NCBI GenBank assembly: GCA_964481485.1
Contig: CAYZVM010000176.1
Coordinates: 1 to 12,825, forward strand
Reading direction: 5' to 3'
From: M3007 sp964481485
Lineage (GTDB): Bacteria > Bacteroidota > Bacteroidia > Chitinophagales > Saprospiraceae
DNA: 12,825 nucleotides
This document shows, one piece after another, positions 1 through 6,001 of the stretch. Under the pieces are notes generated by a model. The model was not told the DNA's origin, ran no database searches, and saw nothing but the letters and a program-made list of their open reading frames with translations. Position 1 is the first letter of the stretch; each line of letters opens with the position of its first letter. The translations under genes and the position numbers were made by a program.

Positions 1-40
1 CCGACGAGGTTACGTTTTTTATCCACAAAACTTTCCGACC

Positions 41-397
41 ATGCTTTGGCTGCTGCTGAGCCTGAATATTTTGTTTCCCCCCACCCCCGTCGTCACTTGG
101 CTCACCGAACAAGACCACGATTTCGGCGAAATCCGCCATGGGAGGCCCACCACATTTGTATTTACATTCAAAAATACTGCCCCCGATACTATCTTGTTGC
201 AAACCGTGCGCACCACTTGCGGCTGCACGGCGGCACGCTACACAGAGGAACCCATCGCACCGGGCGATATGGGCGAGGTCGCGGTCGAATACGATGCTTA
301 CCAACGCGGGGCTTTCAGCAAAAAAATAAAGGTGTTTTTTGATAAACAAAAAAAGGCGGAAATCCTGTGGATACGGGGCGAGGTAATCGAGAAGTGA
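41..397 (+). CDS. Exported DUF1573 domain protein
   Basis: This 118-residue protein has a hydrophobic N-terminus (residues 1-19) that looks like a signal peptide or membrane anchor, followed by one DUF1573 domain. The domain shows the usual hallmarks: DFGEI near residue 28, FTFKNT, a TTCGC cysteine pair near residues 59-61, IAPGD, and a C-terminal strand with a KKIKVFFD-type motif. DUF1573 is an Ig-like beta-sandwich common in Bacteroidota cell-envelope proteins; no molecular function is established. Family members range from single-domain forms like this one to multidomain ones. The ATG at 41 is the best start because it opens the hydrophobic segment, but the frame stays open to the left edge, so an upstream start outside the window cannot be excluded. 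The stop codon lies inside the palindrome at 391-421. The gene converges on recF. Confidence 0.85.
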   Translation: MLWLLLSLNILFPPTPVVTWLTEQDHDFGEIRHGRPTTFVFTFKNTAPDTILLQTVRTTCGCTAARYTEEPIAPGDMGEVAVEYDAYQRGAFSKKIKVFFDKQKKAEILWIRGEVIEK

Positions 398-421
398 CAC
401 TTTTTGAAAAAGTGTCACTTC
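391..421. terminator. Perfect palindrome, bidirectional terminator
   Basis: A 15-base arm (391-405) is mirrored exactly by 407-421 around a single central G. Each arm ends in a run of T when read toward the loop, and A/T-rich sequence flanks the arms. The TGA stop of the DUF1573 gene (395-397) and the TGA stop of recF (complement of 415-417) lie at mirror positions in the two arms. Its position between convergent genes suggests termination in both directions. A classic long U-tract after the stem is missing on both sides, so its strength is uncertain. Confidence 0.7.
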
Positions 422-1518
422 TTTACCCGTCCGTTTTCAATTTCAAAAACTTTGTAATCGCCTGTGAAAGAGGCCACTACCGACTCGATGCGGCTGCGTT
501 GTGTGTCGGTGATAAAGATTTGACCGAAGTCGCGCCCGATCAGCAGGCCGACCAATTGGCGGACGCGCTGCTCATCCAATTTGTCAAAAATATCGTCGAG
601 CAGGAGGATGGGCGCAAAGCCTTTTTCGCGGCGAAGCACCTCGTATTGCGCCAGCCGGAGCGCCAGCAGGAAGGATTTGAGTTGACCCTGCGAGGCAAAT
701 TTTTTCACCGGCTGTTCGTCCATCCAAAGTGCCAAGTCGTCGCGGTGCGATCCAGTGGTCGTGCGTTGGAGCAGTCGGTCTTTTTCCAGATTTTTTTGAA
801 ACAAATCGGCCAAATTAGCACCTCCCGCCAAGTCCGTTTCAAAAGCGGCAGCAACGCCTTCCCGCCCGCCGGAGATGGCGGCATAGTATTCCCGGAATAG
901 CGGCGTGAATGTTTGGACAAACGCCCAGCGCTGATCGTAAATGGCGGCTGCCGGAGCGGGCATTTGGCGGTCAACTCCTTCCAACAGCGCGGCATCGAAG
1001 TTTTTTTCTTCCCAAAATTTTTTCAGCAGGGCGTTGCGCTGTTTGAGCAAAGCATTGTAAGTCAGCAGGTTTTGCAAATAGCCCGGGGAAATCTGCGAGA
1101 GCGTCGCGTCCAAGAACCGACGGCGCTCTTCGCTGCCGTCTTGCACCAGCGTCACGTCGTCGGGCGCAATCATCACCACCGGAAACTGGCCGATGTAGTC
1201 CGTCAGCCGGGTGAACGGCACGCCGTCGCGCTCGATTTCTTTGCGTTGGCCCCATACAAACTTCGCCGCTATTTTGGCCCGCTCATTTTCATTTTCAAAA
1301 ACACCTTCCAGCCGGAAAAATGACGCGTCGTGCCGCACCAAGTGTTTGTCGTTCAATCCCGTATTGCTTTTGCAAAGGCAGAGAAAATGCACGGCATCGA
1401 GCACATTGGTCTTGCCCATGCCATTCAACCCGGTGAAGCAGTTGAGGCGCGGCGAAAGGTCGAACGACTGGCTTTCGTAGTTCTTAAAATTGGTGAGTTT
1501 GAGCGAGGAGAGATGCAC
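415..1518 (-). CDS. recF: DNA replication/repair protein RecF
   Basis: RecF is an ABC-type SMC-like ATPase that binds single-strand/double-strand DNA junctions and, with RecO and RecR, helps load RecA at gaps and stalled forks. At 367 residues it matches the usual RecF length. Visible motifs are the N-terminal LxLTNFKNY signature (residues 6-14), Walker A GLNGMGKT (30-37), IAPDDVTLVQDG (118-128), the GSHRDD motif (256-261), the ABC signature SQGQ (276-279), Walker B ILLLDD (304-309) and the D-loop LDEQR (314-318). Every catalytic motif is intact. The ATG at 1518 gives the canonical N-terminus. It is the last gene of the minus-strand run, 64 bases after a small conserved gene, and its stop lies in the palindrome shared with the DUF1573 gene. 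Confidence 0.96.
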   Translation of the reverse strand: MHLSSLKLTNFKNYESQSFDLSPRLNCFTGLNGMGKTNVLDAVHFLCLCKSNTGLNDKHLVRHDASFFRLEGVFENENERAKIAAKFVWGQRKEIERDGVPFTRLTDYIGQFPVVMIAPDDVTLVQDGSEERRRFLDATLSQISPGYLQNLLTYNALLKQRNALLKKFWEEKNFDAALLEGVDRQMPAPAAAIYDQRWAFVQTFTPLFREYYAAISGGREGVAAAFETDLAGGANLADLFQKNLEKDRLLQRTTTGSHRDDLALWMDEQPVKKFASQGQLKSFLLALRLAQYEVLRREKGFAPILLLDDIFDKLDEQRVRQLVGLLIGRDFGQIFITDTQRSRIESVVASFTGDYKVFEIENGRVKK

Positions 1519-1582
1519 GGGGCGAAATTACTCCATTGCGGCATTTTCCATTTGATTCATCAAATTCCAAATCGTGCGCTGC

Positions 1583-1975
1583 CTACTGATTTTCCAAATT
1601 TTCAAAATCCTCAGATTGGAGGCGTTGGATGATCAATTTGGTCAACCGGCGCAAAAATTCGGCTTCGTTGGCCTCATAAGTTCGAAGTTCGTCTATCGTA
1701 AAATGACCGATGACGGTGCCAAAAAGCAGGTTTCGAAACCGTTGGTCGGCACGCACGGCATCGGTAATCCATTCCATCTGGGCTGGTTTGGCCAATTTGA
1801 AAAAGACGTTTTTGCGCTTCTGGATGTGGGTATTGAAAAGGTGTACGAGCAACGGGTGTTGCATTTTCAGGATGGGGCGCAGGGTTTGGTTTTGGAAGGC
1901 CTCCTCCGGCTTGGATTGGGTGGTGGGAAGTTGCAGATCGGGCCGGAGTTGGAGCAGTTGATGTTCGTCGCGCAT
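1583..1975 (-). CDS. Small conserved Bacteroidota protein, function unknown
   Basis: This 130-residue protein has no signal peptide and no membrane segment. It reads MRDEHQLLQLRPDLQ at the N-terminus, then EEAFQNQTLRPILKMQHPLL (residues 24-43), a charged KRKNVFF segment, and FRNLLFGTVIGHFTIDE (80-96), ending in a helical tail. From memory, this pattern (FQN-TLRPILK-Q plus F-L-G-IIG-FT-EE) marks a family restricted to Bacteroidota whose members databases often mislabel 'glyoxalase'. I see no glyoxalase metal ligands. The predicted content is mostly helical and the protein is probably cytoplasmic. It lies between the CCA-type nucleotidyltransferase gene (59 bases upstream in transcription) and recF (64 bases downstream), suggesting co-transcription. 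No function can be assigned. Confidence 0.8.
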   Translation of the reverse strand: MRDEHQLLQLRPDLQLPTTQSKPEEAFQNQTLRPILKMQHPLLVHLFNTHIQKRKNVFFKLAKPAQMEWITDAVRADQRFRNLLFGTVIGHFTIDELRTYEANEAEFLRRLTKLIIQRLQSEDFENLENQ

Positions 1976-2034
1976 GGAATTTTTACAAAAGTTCCAGCGA
2001 CAACAACGAGATGGGATAATGGTTTTGGAAAAAA

Positions 2035-3483
2035 CTATGCATTGGCAGATTGAAAGTCGGCGGCGGTTTTGGAAGCCACCAGCCCAATCTTCTTCCCTTC
2101 CTCCAGCATCCGCTGAAACGCCGCCTCGAATTCGTTCGGGATTTCTCCGTCCAGAATCGCCTCGCGCACAGCAGTTTTGATGACACCCACCTCTTTTGAA
2201 GGCTGAATACCAAAGGTTTGCATGATGACCTCGCCCGTGATGGGCGGCTGCCAGAGGCGCATCCGGTCGGCTTCGCTCACCAAGGCCATGCGCTCTTTGA
2301 GGTATTCGTAACCTTCAAGGTAGCGCACCATTTTGCGCGGGTTTTTGGTCGTGATGTCTGACTCGCAGAGTTTCATCAAATCGGTTATTTCTGGCCCGGC
2401 ATCAAAAAGCAGTCGGCGCACGGCGCTGTCGGTCACTTGTTCTTTGGTGAGCGAAATGGGGCGCAGGTGGAGGCGCACCATTTTTTGCACAAACTCCATT
2501 TCGGCTCCGAGTGGCAGGCGGAGGTGGCGGAATATTTTGGGTACCATGTTGGCGCCCACCCATTCGTGGCCGTGAAAAGTCCAGCCCACCTCTTTGTCAA
2601 AACGTTTGGTGGCTGGTTTGGCGATATCGTGCAGCAGCGCTGCCCAGCGCAACCAGAGATTGTCGCTGCGCCGGCAGAGGTTGTCGAGCACTTCGAGGGT
2701 ATGGTAAAAATTGTCTTTGTGGGCGCGTCCGGCGCGGTCTTCCACGCCTTGCAAGGCAGCGACTTCGGGCAAGATTATTTTCAACAATCCGCTGTCGAAC
2801 AACAAATTGAAACCTATGGAAGGCTTCGGTGTTTTCAGGATTTTTTCCAATTCGGCAGCGATGCGCTCTTTTGAAATAATATGGATGCGGGTGCGGTATT
2901 TTGAAATGCCCTCGAAGGTATTGGGTTCGATGACGAAGCCGAGTTGGTTGGCAAAACGGATAGCACGCATCATTCGGAGCGGGTCGTCGGAGAAGGTTTT
3001 GCCGGGGTCGAGCGGGGTCTTGATGATTTTTTGTTCCAAATGCGCCAGCCCGTCGAAGGGGTCGAGTATTTGCCCAAAGGTGTCTTCATTGAGACTGACG
3101 GCGAGCGCGTTGATGGTAAAATCGCGGCGGTTCTGGTCGTCTTCGAGGGAGCCTTCTTCCACATCGGGCTTGCGGCTATCGTCGCGGTAACTCTCGCGCC
3201 GTGCGCCGACAAATTCGATTTCGATGCCTTCGTGCCGCAACATGGCGGTGCCAAAACGGCTGTAAAAAGCGACTTTAGGCCGGGGCGAAAGTTTGGACGC
3301 CACTTGCTCGGCGAGTTTGATGCCGCTGCCAACACACACAATATCAATGTCTTTCGTGGCACGACCCAGCAGGCGGTCGCGCACATAGCCACCCACGACG
3401 TAGGCGGGTACACCGAGTTCGCGGGCGCAGCGACCGACGAGTTCAAATATTTTTCGTTCGTGAGGAAGTATGGAAAAAAGCAT
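2035..3483 (-). CDS. cca: CCA-adding tRNA nucleotidyltransferase / poly(A) polymerase family, HD domain
   Basis: This class II nucleotidyltransferase most likely adds or repairs the 3' CCA end of tRNAs, although poly(A) polymerases share the fold. The head domain has VVGGYVRDRLLG (residues 29-40), the metal-binding DID motif (D45, D47), the GARRE segment (93-97), RRDFTINALA (119-128) and DPLRMMRAIRFA (167-178). The neck follows, then an HD phosphohydrolase-type domain with H261, the LLHDIAK motif (H285, D286) and GHEW (305-308). The length of 482 residues fits Bacteroidota CCA enzymes fused to HD domains. ATG 3483 is the natural start, giving a short helix before the catalytic motif. It lies 43 bases after the antitoxin-like gene and 59 bases before the small conserved gene. 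CCA addition versus polyadenylation cannot be settled from motifs alone. Confidence 0.93.
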   Translation of the reverse strand: MLFSILPHERKIFELVGRCARELGVPAYVVGGYVRDRLLGRATKDIDIVCVGSGIKLAEQVASKLSPRPKVAFYSRFGTAMLRHEGIEIEFVGARRESYRDDSRKPDVEEGSLEDDQNRRDFTINALAVSLNEDTFGQILDPFDGLAHLEQKIIKTPLDPGKTFSDDPLRMMRAIRFANQLGFVIEPNTFEGISKYRTRIHIISKERIAAELEKILKTPKPSIGFNLLFDSGLLKIILPEVAALQGVEDRAGRAHKDNFYHTLEVLDNLCRRSDNLWLRWAALLHDIAKPATKRFDKEVGWTFHGHEWVGANMVPKIFRHLRLPLGAEMEFVQKMVRLHLRPISLTKEQVTDSAVRRLLFDAGPEITDLMKLCESDITTKNPRKMVRYLEGYEYLKERMALVSEADRMRLWQPPITGEVIMQTFGIQPSKEVGVIKTAVREAILDGEIPNEFEAAFQRMLEEGKKIGLVASKTAADFQSANA

Positions 3484-3526
3484 CGTTTCTGGTTGCTGGT
3501 TGGCGGGGTTTCTGGTTCATTCACTA

Positions 3527-3733
3527 TCAAACCAACGGTGTGTTGGGATTTTCCTCCAGCATTTTTTGGTATCGTTTGACGCATTCTTCAAACGAAAGAG
3601 TTTCCCCATCCACAAGTTGCCTAACACTTGATTCAATTTTGTGGAAGTGTATCAATTTCCCTACAAAATCTATCAATTTAAATTGTTCAGGCAAGTTTTC
3701 TATTACACGCAGAAGTGTTTCTTTTCTGTACAT
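3527..3733 (-). CDS. Small antitoxin-like protein, no toxin partner
   Basis: This 68-residue protein starts MYRKETLLRVIENLPEQF and continues with a helix carrying FVGKLIHFHKIESSV, then VDGETLSFEECVKRYQKML. The pattern (short helix, LPE-F, helix with L-x-K-IE, GxTxSxEE, acidic/basic tail) is that of small 'addiction module' antitoxin-like proteins common in Bacteroidota. This is recognition by eye and the family assignment is tentative. No RelE/ParE-type toxin gene is adjacent: the next gene downstream is the CCA-type nucleotidyltransferase (43 bases) and the one upstream is rimO (21 bases). It is therefore an orphan antitoxin, a remnant, or a protein with another role. The tight spacing supports co-transcription with rimO. 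Confidence 0.75.
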   Translation of the reverse strand: MYRKETLLRVIENLPEQFKLIDFVGKLIHFHKIESSVRQLVDGETLSFEECVKRYQKMLEENPNTPLV

Positions 3734-3754
3734 AAGCGAGGCTTTTAATGAAAA

Positions 3755-5071
3755 TTAGTTGCCAAAAAGTTCCCCAAAAAGGTCGTACTCTTCCGCCCCC
3801 GTCACCCGCACATTGGCAAAATCGCCGAGCCGGACGTAGTTGCCTTTCGCTGGCACAAGTACTTCATTGTCAACCTCCGGCGAATCGGCTTCCGTGCGCC
3901 CCACAAAATATTGGCCTTCTTTTCGGTCGAACAAGGTTTTGAACACCTGCCCGATTTTTGCCTCATTTTTGGCGAATGAAATCTCTTGCTGCACTTCCAT
4001 GAGGCGGCTGGCGCGTTCTTCTTTTGTTTCCGGCAATACGTCGTCGGGCAGTTCGTAGCCGCGCGTATTTTCCTCATGCGAGTATTGAAAAACGCCGACA
4101 CGCTCGAATTGCTGCTTCTGAACGAAGTCCAAAAGTTGCTCGAAATCGTCTTCCGTTTCGCCGGGATGACCGACGAGGAAAGTGGTGCGCAAGGCGATAC
4201 CCGGCACTTTTTCCCGGATTTTTTCCAGTAAATCTTCCGTCTCCGAGCGGGTGATTTGGCGGCGCATCAGGTTCAAAACGTTGTCGCTGGCGTGTTGGAG
4301 CGGGATGTCGAGGTAGTTGCAAATTTCCGGACGCTCGGCCATAACATCCAGAATTTCAAGGGGAAACTTCGACGGATAGGCGTAGTGCAGCCGAATCCAC
4401 TCAATGCCCTCCACATCGGCCAATGCGTGCAAAAGGCGCGGCAATTCGCGGGTTTTGTAAATATCGAGGCCATAGTATGTGAGCTCTTGCGCGATGAGCA
4501 GGAGTTCTTTTACTCCGCGTTTTGCCAAGTTCTTTGCTTCAAAAACCAACTCCTCGACGGGGCGGCTGACGTGTTTGCCGCGCATGAGCGGGATGGCGCA
4601 GAAAGAGCAGGTGCGGTTGCAACCTTCCGAAATCTTGAGGTACGCATAGTGCGGCAACGTCGTGATTTGGCGCTCGCCGAGCAGTTCGTATTTGTAATCG
4701 GCTTCGAGGCGGGCAAGTAAACTGGGCATTTCCAAGGTGCCAAAAAAGGCGTCCACTTCGGGGATTTCCGTTTCGAGGTCGTCTTTGTAGCGTTGCGAGA
4801 GGCAGCCGGTGACATAGAGTTTTTCGATGCCGCCCGATTTTTTGATGTCGGCGTATTCCAGAATCGTGTCGATGCTCTCCTGTTTCGCCACGTCAATAAA
4901 GCCGCAGGTGTTGACAATCACCACATTGGCATCCAATTCGGGCGCTTCGTGCGTCACCTCGAAGTCGTTGCCGCGCAATTGTGTAATCAGGTTTTCGCTG
5001 TCCACCAGGTTTTTGGAACAACCGAGCGTGACGACGTTGATTTTATCCTTGCGAAAAGTCTTGGTTCTCAT
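3755..5071 (-). CDS. rimO: Ribosomal protein S12 methylthiotransferase RimO
   Basis: RimO is a radical SAM enzyme that attaches a methylthio group to the beta-carbon of a conserved Asp of ribosomal protein S12. With the start at 5071 it has 438 residues, normal for the family. The N-terminal UPF0004 domain carries TLGCSKNLVDSE, which separates RimO from MiaB, and its [4Fe-4S] ligands are C18, C56 and C90. The radical SAM cluster motif is CNRTCSFC (C151, C155, C158). A C-terminal TRAM domain follows (roughly 370-438) and ends DLFGELFGN. The frame is open upstream to an ATG at 5179, but that 36-residue extension resembles nothing in the family and would overlap the divergent dinB-like gene, so 5071 is preferred. 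It heads the minus-strand run. Confidence 0.96.
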   Translation of the reverse strand: MRTKTFRKDKINVVTLGCSKNLVDSENLITQLRGNDFEVTHEAPELDANVVIVNTCGFIDVAKQESIDTILEYADIKKSGGIEKLYVTGCLSQRYKDDLETEIPEVDAFFGTLEMPSLLARLEADYKYELLGERQITTLPHYAYLKISEGCNRTCSFCAIPLMRGKHVSRPVEELVFEAKNLAKRGVKELLLIAQELTYYGLDIYKTRELPRLLHALADVEGIEWIRLHYAYPSKFPLEILDVMAERPEICNYLDIPLQHASDNVLNLMRRQITRSETEDLLEKIREKVPGIALRTTFLVGHPGETEDDFEQLLDFVQKQQFERVGVFQYSHEENTRGYELPDDVLPETKEERASRLMEVQQEISFAKNEAKIGQVFKTLFDRKEGQYFVGRTEADSPEVDNEVLVPAKGNYVRLGDFANVRVTGAEEYDLFGELFGN

Positions 5072-5107
5072 AATGAAGCCGCAAAGGTCGGGTAATTTGC
5101 CAAAATT

Positions 5108-5141
5108 TTGCCGCGTGCTTTGCAAACGGATTTTACCTTTG
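5108..5141 (+). promoter_or_regulatory. Bacteroidota-type promoter for dinB-like gene
   Basis: A TTG at 5108-5110 and TACCTTTG at 5134-5141, 23 bases apart, match the Bacteroidota consensus TTG-N17-23-TAnnTTTG. A transcript would start near 5147, about 24 bases before the ATG at 5171. The palindrome TTTGCAAA (5119-5126) lies between the boxes. Confidence 0.5.
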
Positions 5142-5170
5142 CCGCCCTTCGACAAAGAACACGCGACTTC

Positions 5171-5728
5171 ATGACTCAATCCGAACTCCTCGACCGCCTC
5201 GAATCAGACTCAAAAAAACTGTTGGAGACCGTCCGCGCCCAAATGGCCACGCTTCCGCCGGAATCGTTGCAAGTCCGCCCCGGCGAAGGGCGCTGGAATG
5301 CGCTCGAATGTTTCGCTCACCTCAACGCGCATTTCGACTATTTCCTGCCGCGTATCGAACTGGCGATGCACAAAGCCAAAGCCCGCTCTTGGGCGCCCGA
5401 CGTGGAGCGAAAATCCAACTGGCAAGGCCAGATGTCCATCAAAGCCGTTGACCCACTGAACATGGGGAAAGTTCGAAAAAAAAGCCCTAAACGCATCAAT
5501 CCCAAGCACTTGCAAGTTCGTCCTACCGAAGTCAAAGCCTTTCTCATCAACGCCGAAATGCTCTTGCGACTCCTTCAGCAAGCCCGCGAAGTGGATTTGA
5601 ACAAGGCTAAAATCGCCCATTTTCGCTGGCCGCATTTCAACTTTTTGCTCGGCGATTTGCTCGAATACATCGTGCTGCACGCCCAACGCCACACCCTCCA
5701 AGCCCAAGCCGCCGCGCCAAAATTTTGA
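5171..5728 (+). CDS. DinB/YfiT-like four-helix metal-binding protein
   Basis: This 185-residue cytoplasmic protein fits the DinB/YfiT (DinB_2) superfamily of four-helix bundles, which bind a divalent metal through three histidines and include thiol-dependent S-transferases and many uncharacterised members. The sequence shows WNALECFAHLNAHFDYF (residues 42-58) with H50/H54 as first-ligand candidates, and a C-terminal helix VLHAQRHTLQA with H170 and H174 in the HxxxH arrangement typical of the family. Residues around 98-112 are strongly basic (GKVRKKSPKR). The ATG at 5171 opens the first helix and sits well behind the promoter at 5108-5141; an upstream in-frame ATG at 5108 overlaps that promoter and adds unrelated residues. 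It is divergent from rimO and ends at a strong palindrome, so it is probably a single-gene unit. The substrate is unknown. Confidence 0.88.
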   Translation: MTQSELLDRLESDSKKLLETVRAQMATLPPESLQVRPGEGRWNALECFAHLNAHFDYFLPRIELAMHKAKARSWAPDVERKSNWQGQMSIKAVDPLNMGKVRKKSPKRINPKHLQVRPTEVKAFLINAEMLLRLLQQAREVDLNKAKIAHFRWPHFNFLLGDLLEYIVLHAQRHTLQAQAAAPKF

Positions 5729-5756
5729 GTAAAACGGATTTGCAAATCCGTTTTAC
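5729..5756. terminator. 28-base perfect palindrome, terminator of dinB-like gene
   Basis: Arm 5729-5741 pairs with 5744-5756 with no mismatch around a GC centre. It begins on the base right after the TGA at 5726-5728. The 3' arm contains TTTTAC and is followed by ATTT, giving a moderate T-rich exit. It also overlaps the upstream part of the riboswitch promoter. Confidence 0.7.
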
Positions 5757-5761
5757 ATTTG
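5754..5761 (+). promoter_or_regulatory. -7 promoter element for the cobalamin riboswitch transcript
   Basis: TACATTTG matches the Bacteroidota -7 box TAnnTTTG and would start transcription near 5767, just at the 5' edge of the riboswitch. No TTG lies at 17-23 bases upstream; the nearest (5725-5727) leaves a 26-base spacer, so the -33 element is weak or absent. The box begins inside the last three bases of the terminator palindrome. Confidence 0.45.
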
Positions 5762-5765
5762 CCCC

Positions 5766-5945
5766 TGCGTCGGTGCCTTTGTCATCATTCCTGCGACAAA
5801 GGATAATAGGGAATCCGGTGAAAATCCGGGACAGTCCCCGCTGCTGTGAGCCTCTTTTAACATTTTCGGCCATTTTGCCACTGTTTCAACAACTTAGAAA
5901 CGGGAAGGCGCCGAAAACGAGGCGAGTCAGAAGACCTGCCGCTGC
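5766..5945 (+). ncRNA. Cobalamin (B12) riboswitch
   Basis: The adenosyl/methyl-cobalamin aptamer core is clear. CGGTGCC (5771-5777) leads into a perfect 8-bp helix (5776-5783 with 5795-5802). AATAGGGAATCCGGTG follows at 5805-5820, with P5 formed by CCGG 5815-5818 and 5826-5829. The B12 box GTCCCCGCTGCTGTGA spans 5834-5849. The core closes with GTCAGAAGACCTGCC (5926-5940). A variable arm is supported by pairing: GCCTC/GAGGC (5850-5854 with 5919-5923), TTTTCGGC/GCCGAAAA (5863-5870 with 5910-5917) and GTTTC/GAAAC (5884-5888 with 5897-5901). It would shut off the downstream receptor when cobalamin is plentiful. No attenuator with a U-tract follows, which favours translational control. Edges are approximate. 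Confidence 0.95.
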
Positions 5946-5955
5946 AACATACACA

Positions 5956-5985
5956 CTTCGGGCTTTCGGAGGAAAAGCCGGGAAG
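5956..5985 (+). promoter_or_regulatory. Candidate expression-platform hairpin of the riboswitch
   Basis: CTTC (5956-5959) pairs with GAAG (5982-5985), and GGCTTT (5961-5966) with AAAGCC (5974-5979), with a small internal loop. The seven-base apical loop holds GGAGGA, a Shine-Dalgarno-like string. It lies between the aptamer and the receptor start, where cobalamin riboswitches usually place their regulatory hairpin. I could not find convincing pairing between its loop and the P5 loop. Confidence 0.4.
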
Positions 5986-6001
5986 AAAACGAACCGTAGG
6001 C

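Noticed and set aside
1550..1565. Short inverted repeat ATTTGAT-GA-ATCAAAT (minus-strand reading) about 30 bases upstream of recF
   Set aside because: It is AT-rich with 7-base arms, has no second copy in the window and no adjoining promoter box, so chance is likely.
3486..3517. Direct repeat TTTCTGGTT twice, 23 bases apart, between the antitoxin-like and CCA-type genes
   Set aside because: Nine-base repeats in a GGTT-rich stretch are weak evidence and no regulator or repeat family is suggested.
5072..5179. N-terminal extension of RimO from ATG 5179
   Set aside because: The added 36 residues overlap the divergent dinB-like gene and its promoter and do not resemble RimO N-termini.
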